From Nematostella vectensis (Eukaryota > Cnidaria > Anthozoa > Actiniaria > Edwardsiidae), in contig NC_064043.1 in NCBI RefSeq assembly GCF_932526225.1, forward strand, positions 5,757,501 through 5,821,500: 64,000 nt of DNA, read 5' to 3'. Below the pieces are notes generated by a model that made no database searches, was not told the DNA's origin, and worked only from the letters and a program-made list of their open reading frames with translations. Both the position numbers and the translations under genes were made by a program. Shown here piece after piece: positions 10,807 to 22,596 of this stretch (position 1 is the stretch's first letter; the number at the start of each line of letters is the position of its first letter).

Positions 10807-13800
10807 AGGGTGAAATCACTCCTGTTCTTATGGACGGGAAATATATCAACACTCAACTGGCGCAACACCACGGTGAAGTCACTCCTGTTCTTATGGACGG
10901 ATAATATATCAACACTCAACTGGCGCAACAGCACGGTGAAATCACTCCTGTTCTTATGGACAGGAAATATATCAACACTCAACTGGCGCAACACCACGGT
11001 GAAATCCCTCCTGTTCTTATGGACGGGAAATATATCAACACTCAACTGGCGCAACACCACGGTGAAATCACTCCTGTTCTTATGGAAGGGAAATATATCA
11101 ACACTCAACTGGCGCAACACCACGGTGAAATCACTCCTGTTCTTATGGACGGGAAATATATCAACACTCAACAAGCGCAACACCACGGTGAAATCCCTCC
11201 TGTTCTTATGGACGGGAAATATATCAACACTCAACTGGCGCAACACCACGGTGAAGTCACTCCTGTTCTTATGGACGGGAATTATATAAACACTCAACTG
11301 GCGCAACACTACGGTGAAATCACTCCTATTCTTATGGACGGGAATTATATAAACACTCAACTGGCGCAACACCACGGTGAAATCACTCCTGTTCTTATGG
11401 ACGGGAAATATATCAACACTCAACTGGCGCAACACCACGGTGAAATCACTCCTATTCTTATGGACGGGAAATATATCAACACTCAACAAGCGCAACACTA
11501 CGGTGAAATCACTCCTGTTCTAATGGACGGGAAATATATCAACACTCAACTGGCGCAACACCACGGTGAAATCACTCCTGTTCTTATGGACGGGAAATAT
11601 ATCAACACTCAACTGGCGCAACACCACGGTGAAATCACTCCTGTTCTTATGGACGGGAATTATATAAACACTCAACTGGCGCAACACCACGGTGAAATCA
11701 CTCCTGTTCTTATGGACGGGAAATATATCAACACTCAACAAGCGCAACACCACGGTGAAATCACTCCTATTCTTATGGACGGGAAATATATCAACACTCA
11801 ACAAGCGCAACACCACGGTGAAATCACTCCTGTTCTTATGGACGGATAATATATCAACACTCAACAAGCGCAACACCACGGTGAAATCACTCCTGTTCTT
11901 ATGGACGGATAATATATCAACACTCAACTGGCGCAACACCACGGTGAAATCACTCCTATTCTTATGGACGGGAAATATATCAACACTCAACAAGCGCAAC
12001 ACCACGGTGAAATCACTCCTGTTCTTATGGTCGGGAAATATATCAACACTCAACTGGCGCAACACCACGGTAAAATCACTCCTGTTCTTATGGACGGGAA
12101 ATATATCAACACTTAACTGGCGCAACACCACGGTGAAGTCACTCCTGTTTTTGTGGACAGGAAATATATCAACACTCAACTGGCGCAACAGCACGGTGAA
12201 ATCCCTCCTGTTCTAATGGGCGGGAAATATATCAACACTTAACTGGCGCAACACCACGGTGAAGTCACTCCTGTTTTTGTGGACAGGAAATATATCAACA
12301 CTCAACTGGCGCAACACTACGGTGAAATCCCTCCTGTTCTAATGGACGGGAAATATATCAACACTCAACAAGCGCAACAGCACGGTGAAATCACTCCTGT
12401 TCTAATGGACGGGAAATATATCAACACTCAACTGGCGCAACACCACGGTGAAATCACTCCTGTTCTTATGGACGGGAAATATATCAACACTCAACTGGCG
12501 CAACACTACGGTGAAATCACTCCTATTCTTATGGACGGGAAATATATCAACACTCAACAAGCGCAACACTACGGTGAAATCACTCCTGTTCTAATGGACG
12601 GGAAATATATCAACACTCAACTGGCGCAACACCACGGTGAAGTCACTCCTGTTTTTGTGGACAGGAAATATATCAACACTCAACTGGCGCAACAGCACGG
12701 TGAAATCTCTCCTGTTCTAATGGGCGGGAAATATATCAACACTTAACTGGCGCAACACCACGGTGAAGTCACTCCTGTTTTTGTGGACAGGAAATATATC
12801 GACACTCAACTGGCGCAACACTACGGTGAAATCCCTCCTGTTCTAATGGACGGGAAATATATCAACACTCAACAAGCGCAACAGCACGGTGAAATCACTC
12901 CTGTTCTAATGGACGGGAAATATATCAACACTCAACTGGCGCAACACCACGGTGAAATCACTCCTGTTCTTATGGACGGGAAATATATCAACACTCAACT
13001 GGCGCAACACCACGGTGAAATCCCTCCTGTTCTTATGGACGGGAAATATATCAACACTCAACTGGCGCAACAGCACGGTGAAATCACTCCTGTTCTTATA
13101 GACGGATAATATATCAACACTCAGCTGGCGCAACACCACGGTAAAATCACTTCTGTTCTTATGGACGGGAAATATATCAACACTCAACTGGCGCAACAGC
13201 ACGGTGAAATCCCTCCTGTTCTTATGGACGGGAAATATATCAACACTCAACTGGCGCAACACCACGGTGAAATCACTCCTATTCTTATGGACGGATAATA
13301 TATCAACACTCAGCTGGCGCAACAGCACGGTGAAATCACTCCTGTTCTTATGGACGGATAATATATCAACACTCAATTGGCGCAACACCACGGTGAAATC
13401 TCTCCTGTTCTGATGGACGGGAAATATATCAACACTCAACTGGCGCAACGCCACGGTGAAATCACTCCTGTTCTAATGGACGGGAAATATATCAACACTC
13501 AGCTGGCGCAACACCACGGTAAAATCACTTCTGTTCTTATGAACGGGAAATATATCAACACTCAACTGGCGCAACACCACGGTGAAATCCTTCCTGTTCT
13601 AATGGACGGGAAATATATCAACACTCAACTGGCGCAACACACTCAACTGGCGCAACACACTCAACTGGCGCAACACTACGGTGAAATCCTTCCTGTTCTA
13701 ATGGACGGGAAATATATCAACACTCAACTGGCGCAACACACTCAACTGGCGCAACACACTCAACTGGCGCAACACCACGGTGAAATCCTTCCTGTTCTAA

Positions 13801-15822
13801 TGGACGGGAAATATATCAACACTCCACTGGCGCAACACCACGGTGAAATCACTCCTGTTCTAATGGACGGGAAATATATAAACACTCAACTGGCGCAACA
13901 CTACGGTGAAATCACTTCTGTTCTTATGGACGGGAAATATATAAACACTCAACTGGCGCAACACCACGGTGAAATCACTCCTGTTCTTATGGACGGATAA
14001 TATATCAACACTCAATTGGCGCAACACCACGGTGAAATCTCTCCTGTTCTGATGGACGGGAAATATATCAACACTCAACTGGCGCAACGCCACGGTGAAA
14101 TCACTCCTGTTCTAATGGACGGGAAATATATAAACACTCAACTGGCGCAACACCACGGTGAAATCACTCCTGTTCTAATGGACGGGAAATATATAAACAC
14201 TCAACTGGCGCAACACCACGGTGAAGTCACTCCTGTTCTTATGGACGGGAAATATATAAACACTCAACTGGCGCAACACCACGGTGAAATCACTCCTGTT
14301 CTTATGGACGGGAAATATATCAACACTCAACAAGCGCAACACCACGGTGAAATCACTCCTATTCTTATGGACGGGAAATATATCAACACTCAACTGGCGC
14401 AACACCACTGTGAAATCACTCCTGTTCTTATGGACAGGAAATATATCAACACTCAACAAGCGCAACACCACGGTGAAATCACTCCTGTTCTAATGGACGG
14501 GAAATATATCAACACTCAACTGGCGCAACACCACGGTGAAATCACTCCTGTTCTAATGGACGGGAAATATATCAACACTCAACTGGCGCAACACCACTGT
14601 GAAATCACTCCTGTTCTTATGGACGGGAAATATATCAACACTCAACAAGCGCAACACCACGGTGAAATCACTCCTGTTCTTATGGACGGGAAATATATCA
14701 ACACTCAACTGGCGCAACAGCACGGTGAAATCACTCCTATTCTTATGGACGGATAATATATCAACACTCAACTGGCGCAACGCCACGGTGAAATCACTCC
14801 TGTTCTTATGGACGGGATATATATCAACACTTAACTGGCGCAACACCACGGTGAAATCACTCCTGTTCTTATGGACGGATAATATATCAACACTCAACTG
14901 GCGCAACACCACGGTGAAATCACTTCTGTTCTTATGGACGGGAAATATATCAACACTCAACAAGCGCAACAGCACGGTGAAATCACTCCTATTCTTATGG
15001 ACGGATAATATATCAACACTCAACTGGCGCAACACCACGGTGAAATCCCTCCTGTTCTTATGGACGGGAAATATATCAACACTCAACTGGCGCAACACCA
15101 CGGTGAAATCACTCCTGTTCTAATGGGCGGGAAATATATCAACACTCAGCTGGCGCAACACCACGGTAAAATCACTTCTGTTCTTATGAACGGGAAATAT
15201 ATCAACACTCAACTGGCGCAACACCACGGTGAAATCACTCCTGTTCTTATGGACGGATAATATATCAACACTCAATTGGCGCAACACCACGGTGAAATCT
15301 CTCCTGTTCTGATGGACGGGAAATATATCAACACTCGACTGGCGCAACACCACTGTGATATCACTCCTGTTCTAATGGACGGGAAATATATCAACACTCA
15401 ACCGGCGCAACACCACGGTGAAATCACTCCTGTTCTTATGGACGGGAAATATATCAACACTCAACAAGCGCAACAGCACGGTGTAATCACTCCTGTTCTT
15501 ATGGACGGGAAATATATCAACACTCAACAAGCGCAACACCACGGTGAAATCCCTCCTGTTCTTATGGACGGATAATATATCAACACTCAACTGGCGCAAC
15601 AGCACGGTGAAATCCCTCCTGTTCTTATGGACGGGAAATATATCAACACTCAACTGGCGCAACACCACGGTGAAATCACTCCTATTCTTATGGACGGATA
15701 ATATATCAACACTCAACTGGCGCAACAGCACGGTGAAATCACTCCTGTTCTTATGGACGGGAAATATATCAACACTCAACTGGCGCAACACCACGGTGAA
15801 ATCACTTCTGTTCTTTTGGAAA
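10807..15822 (+). repeat. Giant 63-bp minisatellite array (~80 copies, 5 kb)
   Basis: The unit is 63 bp, starting GGTGAAATCACTCCTGTTCT and containing TATGGACGGGAAATATATC and ACTCAACTGGCGCAACACCAC. The period is a multiple of three, so two plus frames and one minus frame lack stops in the consensus and give long repetitive ORFs on both strands. Common variants are CTGGCG versus CAAGCG, GGGAAATAT versus GGATAATAT, and CACCAC versus CAGCAC. The GGATAATAT variant places TAA in the longest plus frame many times, which argues against coding. Multi-unit blocks recur (for example near 12120-12260 and 12620-12760), and an 18-bp sub-unit is tripled twice (13620-13676 and 13728-13776). No flanking exon or transposase was found. 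Confidence 0.97.
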
Positions 15823-16479
15823 TAGGGGTCACAAAGGTTGTGAGGTGAGTTTCACAACATATTTACTATTTTTAGCGTAAAGAGAGGATATGAAAAAAAG
15901 CTCATGATTTCTGTTATATCAAGAGAGCGTAAGATAAGAGAGGGACACTTTGGTATTACCCTCGCGCCATGTCGATTCCGAATCTGGCTATTTTTAGTAA
16001 CCGCCACCCAGCCACTGCGCGTGAGGATTTGCTCCTTTTATTTTGTCCTACTGCCCCACGGGTTGCGTGTTGTTGTTTTGCCAACTCGATAGGAATGAAA
16101 AGAGAGCATGTAAAATAACTCGGAAGAAGAAAACAAGTCTAACTTAAGTAAGCAAGATTGGCAAATACACTCACAGAAAGCCCTAAAGTACCTAATGGTC
16201 CGTCCTTTAAGTAAGAAAACAAGCTCAGGCGCGTGATCAAATTACTCCCTCGGGCATAATTTGAGTGTCAAACCAACAACGGTTGTGCCGGTAGTGCAAA
16301 CACGATTACCAAATTCCATTTTGACAAAATTTTACTTTCTCCCAAATTTTGTCAAACACAAAATATACATTCTGCGCCTAGTTCAAACGGACCCTAACAA
16401 AAATCATCCCAAAAAAATCTTTGAAGATTAGACAAATGTTATGAATTATATCTGTTCACAACCCTCTCAAGCATTATCA

Positions 16480-16640
16480 AGTTATTGCAAATTGCGACGA
16501 GGGCTTTTACAAATTGCGACAGCTTTGGTTATTACAAATTGCTACAGGGGTTAATTACAAATTGCGATAGCTTTTTTATTACAAATTGCGATAGGTATTA
16601 CAAATTGCGACGATTATTTCAAATTGCGACTTCACATGGT
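16480..16640 (+). repeat. Irregularly spaced TTACAAATTGCGA repeats
   Basis: Eight or so copies of a 10-13 bp core (TTACAAATTGCGA with small changes) at uneven spacing of roughly 15-30 bp. Constant core with variable spacers is unlike a simple slipped minisatellite and could be a cluster of protein-binding sites, but I recognise no known factor. Confidence 0.7.
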
Positions 16641-17004
16641 GCGCACCCTAGATACGATGGTTCGGTTCGCTATCGGTGACCGCTCATTTTTCCGCATTCA
16701 CTTTCCCAACAATTAAGCAGAAATACTTTACTCTAAATTGGTTCGACCTTCGAATTCGGATTATTATAGTCTGTAAATCATTTGGGCGTAAAAATGCTTA
16801 GAGATTATTGTTAATTAGAAAACAAAGAATGAATACTTTTTTTCCAACAATCATGTTAATCTCCTAGCTGCACTTTTGAAATAATCTCTAGATTTGTGAA
16901 AAAAATCCACGAATGTGACCTGGAAACTGTTGTTATAAGGAGAATTATGTCTCATTTAGACTCGCAATTATCAGTAACAATCATTTTTATGCATCTATTG
17001 TGTT

Positions 17005-17065
17005 AGGCGCGCTATCATTGGTTAATTAGCGGGCCGCGCTCTCATTGGTTAATTAGCGGGTCGTG
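17005..17065 (+). repeat. Two-copy repeat containing inverted CCAAT boxes
   Basis: Two direct copies of GCGC-TATCATTGGTTAATTAGCGGG at a spacing of about 29 bp. Each contains ATTGG, the reverse of a CCAAT box. No gene start is visible close by, so a promoter role is only possible. Confidence 0.5.
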
Positions 17066-20000
17066 TTTCCCTGTTCTACCCGCTCAGAAACAACGCAAAA
17101 CTTTGCGATGAAACATTTTCTCAAAAATGCTCTATAATAAATATGTTATTGTCCTCTGGGCTGTATATTGAAGCTTATATAGCTCATAATGTTTCCATCC
17201 TTTTTATGGTCCATGTGCTGCTTTTGATTTACCTTTTTGTGATAAATAATGTATGAACTCAAACCTTGTCATAGCCCGTAATCATGCCCGTTTATTTACG
17301 AATCGATCATCGTGATAAGCTGATTGTAACCGTTTAAAAAATATCTGCAATCGTCTTTAACATCGGAAAATGTCGTTATCGCGCGCGTACTTTGACGAGA
17401 TTTCGATACACAAGGGGGGGGGGGGGATGCGCCCCAGAAATGACCCCCCAAAGTGGGTCATTTCTTATGAAGGAATCTTCAAATACTGGGCTTTTTCCAT
17501 AAGATACCTATGACTGCGCACCTCAGCCAATCCTGGGTACGCGCCTGAAGGTTTAACAAAGAATACATAGGTGTGCCTGCATTTGTTGATAGAAAAGAAG
17601 GAAGCCCGCGTTTCTTTCTACTTCTATTTTTTTTTCGATGACGATGAATATGTTTAATTTTCAGTAAACCTTTAAAGGCTTTTAATACATTTTCCTGTTA
17701 TATAGCTTCTCTCTCTTTTTTTAATGTGAAAACAACGTTTCAAATGGCCATTGATAATGAAAAGCTCCTACTTTGCGGAAATAAGCATGTGCGTGTTTTT
17801 ATGAGGCATTAAGGGCTAAATTCAGTATTCGTCTATTTCCATTAATGTGATAACAAGCCAAGAAAAGCGGCCAATATTCAGCCCAACTGGAAGACAAAGC
17901 ATTGAGGTATTGGATGGTATAGCTAAAGTGCAGATATGATAAAAGGACACGGAAGTAATATGCATTATTCGCTAGCGCGCGAATGCTCCATCAGCTGGCA
18001 TTTTACAAATATATGCAGTTGATGTATTGGTCCATTTACGAGACCTCGCGTCTCTATGCACACATAAAACTTACCCGTTATATATATTGCTGTTTCTTTT
18101 TGTTTGTTTTACATAATAGAAGTAATAACCAGGCTATTGTCGCTTTGAATGAAATAAGGGTCGATTTTCAATTTCTGAAAATGCAAATTCTCCAAACTGT
18201 GATAATATCGTCCCAATTGATAATTTGCGAAGAATTTAGGATCTAGGATATATTAATCTAGGATCTGCATAGGGATCTTAAAGATATCATACTTTTTCAT
18301 CGCTTGATTACTTTTTGAACTGTTGATATTGTGATGAATAGTTCCAACTAAACCACATTTTAATGATCGCTGATCGTTCAGCCCGAAAATTATTTTCCTC
18401 ATCTTGTCACCGTTATAGTGTTGCGCAACCTTTGGGGGTTAGAAAGATGGAGATTTGACATAGATGATCGCGGGCCGGGAGCTGTTGCGCATGCGCCAGT
18501 GTCCCGATTTCGTGTTTGCTGACGCAGTGCGTCCAATACAGTGTAAGACCATTCGACATGCGTCGCAACCACACATTACTCTATCAGATTGAGGAGCAAG
18601 TGCGTAACTAATACTCCATGTTCTAAGGGCTGAAAACAGAAGTTCAAAGCAGAAGTTTCTCCTTGGAAATGCTGGGAAATTGGCAAAACGTGAGTCATTA
18701 TCTGGAAAAGCTACCACTTTTATGATTTGTCATACTGGGTTTCGCAAGATATCCCCAGTGAAATAAGTTGTGAAATTTGGAGATTGCAAGATTATTCTGT
18801 TAACACACATAGATTTCTTCCACTTATTAAGAAACAGCTTATTGATTTTTTTTTAGCAAAGGGCATGTTTTGAAGGTAGACTTGAATTATTTTTAAGCGA
18901 GGAAAACACCGTTAACCTTTTCCACTTTATAAACCAAACGGTTTCTACATACAATTGAGAACAAGAACCAAAACCAAAACTCGGAAACAATGTTATTTGT
19001 TCGGAAAACACAAAATTAATAAACATGATGTAGTTCTCACCACTGAGAAACCATTTTCCAGCAAAATGTTAATTTAATGGTTGGTAATCATTGTTTGAAT
19101 TTATATCGATTGTCGTTCTACTTTACGCCAGTTCTATACGCCATTTGGCTAACATCAAATCTAGCCAGATGTTCCTAGAAGAGCACGGGCTCTCTAGCTT
19201 GTAGACCATGTACTCGGCTACACTTGTAGTCCAACACGAGATTCTAGATTTCATAGATTATTCAGACAGCAATAATCATAAGTGAATAAAGGAACATTTT
19301 ATGTCCCAGACTTTTTCTTGTCTGCGATGTTATGACTTCATTTTAAACGCGTCTTTCCACTTCTTATCTGACGCCCGAAGCCGCAAGGTGATTTTGCGTT
19401 AAAAATGTGCATTCATAAAATTATTAAGAATGATTACTGCTTATTCCTAATGCATAAAATGCCACGAATGAGCATTTTAAACAAAGAAGGGAAGTTAACG
19501 TCTTCTTTAGTTTTTCTTAGGTTTATGTTAAAATGCTTTTTTTAATTTGGTTGATGGAATCGCGCTGATGCTATCGTGATTTGTTCGGCGATTAATACAT
19601 CTATCTTTTTCCATTATAATACCCATGCGTTTATTTTTTTTTTCTAAATAGATAGTTATACCAGAATCATTCTCATTCGTTGGCGTTGTCCTATATTGTC
19701 ATCATCATCATCATCATCTTGTATCATTTTGTAATCATTTTGTATTAGGCGAACATATTTGCTGGCGCACAAATGTAGCTTAACAGATATCATTAAAAAG
19801 AAATGATAATCACAAAGGTTTGGTCTTGAGACGCATTTTTTAAATTTATCAAACAAATGGTTGGGCTTATCTGATAGAGAATTTTTTTGCTGACGGATAA
19901 CTAATGACAAGGATCAATATCAGTTTTTCTTCTTAATCAAGATAATTTGGCATATTATGATTTTAATCTGGAAATATATTTTATTCTAATAAAATGTAAT

Positions 20001-20464
20001 GATCTACTAAATCAAATGTTTATTTATCTTGATTAATACTCCACATGAGTTGAAATATGTTTACTGCTCAGTGAGTGCTTGGGACTCCCTAGACTTCCAT
20101 GCTGATAATATATAAAATAAATAAAGTGAAATAATATTATTCGTACTTCGTACTCTATATATTCCTAGGAGGTTTGGTGTAATAGATCACGCAACAACCA
20201 CTATCAAAGATGACGGAATATCCTGATTATTATTTTCCATTCAATTTATTTTTTAAATTATTTTCAGAGAAAAGTAGCGCTTGGTATTCGCCAGATGAGC
20301 AATGCACGTTCAACTGTAAGTGTCGGTGGGCACCTACTTTTCGCGGTTAGAAATACAATATTTCGGAGGCCTTTGGTTTTACAGAGAGGCTTAAAAGGGC
20401 ATGTTTTCAATTCAACGAACTGTTGCTTTTGACGGGAAGAAGAAACGCACACGCCCATTTGAAG

Positions 20465-20640
20465 CTATCGAACAAAAAGCGCCCGAGTTTTCACCGAAAG
20501 GTCGAGCGTTGACCGATGATCCTAATAAGAGCTAATAAATGAGCGCCGAGTTTTTACCGAAAGGTCGGAGCGGTGATCGATGATCCCAATGGGCGCAGAT
20601 AAAAAAGCGCAGTTTTCACCGAAAGGTGGTCGATGACAAC
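20465..20640 (+). repeat. Three imperfect ~75-bp direct repeats
   Basis: Three copies share GAGTTTTCACCGAAAGGTCG followed by GATCGATGATCC or a close variant, separated by TAATAA-type linkers. The copies are diverged and of unequal length. No reading frame is conserved. Confidence 0.65.
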
Positions 20641-22418
20641 TATTTTCTAGTCAAACAATGTTTCTTATTTTTCGGGAATCTTTCTATAAAAGAGCAAATC
20701 TTTTCCAGCGGTTTCTGTGGTGGACCCTCAGGGAGCAAAATAATTGAAAGAGATGAGAACGTAATTTGTTTTCTATTCTTCGAAATGGGTAAATTTTACC
20801 TTTGAATGGGAGGCAATTACTTAAAGCCGATTCGAATGAAATTTATCCACGTATGATGATTTTTAGATTTGAAGAGTAAAGTCAAATCCGAAAAAAAAAG
20901 ATATGTTTTTCTTTTATCCCTACAGCTTTGTGTGACCAATTCTTGTTTAATTCCAAAGCTCGTCTTATTGAAAGGAAATGAATTTCCCGTGTGGGTGCAA
21001 TGGTAAAATGTATTCCTCATCCAAAAAGGCTACAAACAGAGGATTGACAGAGGATATTCTTTGTTATTACCAAGTCACAGAGTAAACAATCTGCCAACGC
21101 AACAGAAGTTACTTGAGATTAAAAATGAATCACCTGCGAAGCAAGAGTTCGCGCGGTTAAGAACTCGCTGCTCGTATCTCTCGCCAGTTTCTGTATTTCT
21201 GAACTTCTATGCTTAAAGTTCACAACAACAACGCTTGTTACGCAGTCTTCAATATATATGAAAAAAAAGATTTAAGTGGAAAATACAGGCGAACAAAGAG
21301 AACGGAGTAATGATATGACGCTTATTTTAATATCTAAAACGACATAAAACAACGATAAAATAGCCATCTGATTAAAAGCATCTTGAACTGCTGATACGAC
21401 TCTTTTGTTTGACCAACGGCTATCTCTGTTGACAAAAATACGAACCTATACTGTATCATTACATTTGTCGCAATCTACTATAACCCATTAGAGTGTATAC
21501 CCGATCATCAATCAACAGCAGTCGCGTGTTCTGATTGGACAAGATAGAGACTTTTGGTAGGCCAGAGCATCGGTAACGCCCAGACAAGGAAATGTTTTTG
21601 TGGGGCTATTTAGACCGAGTGTACGTGTTATGTTGTGTATGAGTTAAATTTTTCACGCAGACGAAATTGCGTAGTATTTTTGGTGATACCTTAAAAAGAC
21701 TGCGTCAACATAAAGGCGATATGCATTCTCAAGGGTGATGGAATAGTATCGAGCTAAAACCAGCCAGAAGTGGTGGCCATGTAATCTCATTTGGAACGTC
21801 TATCACAGCCAAAAAATATCACGAAAACAGAGCTCCCGTAAAACGTCAATGTTTCCGGAAAGCCGTTGAGGAAAATCCGCAAAACAAAAGGTTTTATAGC
21901 GTTAAGGGCATTATCTCCCAAGTCGGGTCTACATAGAGACACAAACAAGTGGGCACGAAAATAAACCAGAAAATGGGAGATAATAGGCCAGCTAAACAAT
22001 TATACGCTTAGGAATATCTCAAAATATAAGGGCTAAAAAGACCCAATTTTCGTTGTTCGACCATTTCTCGTATTTCACATCTCTTCCGCTGCCATTACGG
22101 AGTCATTTTCACGCGCTTGTGTTTCTCGTTTTCACTTAATAGAGCCACAGTATCTGATTTCTGAGCCCATTCCCCTGTACAAAACGGGCATTTGTAACAA
22201 GATAACCGCGTGCGTGGCAGATTACTTCAAATCTCCTTCGATGTTAAAAGCGGGATGCCGGCGACGGTAAATGTTCTCCTCTCGAGTTGTTTTTATCGTG
22301 TGAATGAATCGTGCGGCGCGGCGAGACTGACGGATCTATACGATCTGCGTGCGTGGCTGGGAAAAGGCTTGCGTTAACACAGGTGCGACCATTGTATAGG
22401 TCTTCGCTTGTGCTCGGT

Positions 22419-22596
22419 ATTTAAAGGAGGGGAGACCCTGAAGATCGGTCTCATACGCTCTCAGAGCGACCAGTGCCTACTACCAGCGCTCCTGTACGTC
22501 TTTTGCCGCTTTACACCGGAGGGTACCTGACTAGCCAAAATATCGGTCCACGGACACGTGGCGACCTCTTAGACACCGGGATCTTATTATATAGTT
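22419..22596 (+). promoter_or_regulatory. Candidate promoter and 5'UTR of the BRICHOS gene
   Basis: A TATA-like TATTTAAAG at about 22419 is followed by a GC-richer stretch and then the predicted start codon at 22597. The spacing allows a transcription start around 22450. This is inferred from position and composition alone. Confidence 0.4.

Larger units (their letters stand above)
15830..22400. other. Gene-poor interval, no supported coding exon
   Basis: About 6.5 kb without any ORF that shows homology, codon structure or a convincing exon chain. It contains an irregular TTACAAATTGCGA repeat (16480-16640), a two-copy CCAAT-bearing repeat (about 17005-17065), a G-run in a dispersed repeat (about 17410-17545), and three imperfect copies of a repeat of about 75 bp (20465-20640). 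The rest is AT-rich non-coding sequence with no recognisable RNA gene. Confidence 0.6.

Noticed and set aside
10797-15825. Many long ORFs on both strands, repeating GEITPVLMDGKYINTQ or LRQLSVDIFPVHKNR
   Set aside because: They are by-products of a 63-bp repeat whose period is a multiple of three. Stops recur through the GGATAATAT variant, several frames are open at once, and there is no start, signal or flanking exon.
18439-18717. 92-aa minus ORF
   Set aside because: No homology, signal peptide or splice context; chance ORF.
20268-20313. Possible short exon between TTTTCAG and GTAAGTG
   Set aside because: Good splice signals, but no homology, no frame link to a neighbour, and 2.3 kb upstream of the BRICHOS start. 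It could be a 5'UTR exon, but I cannot support it.
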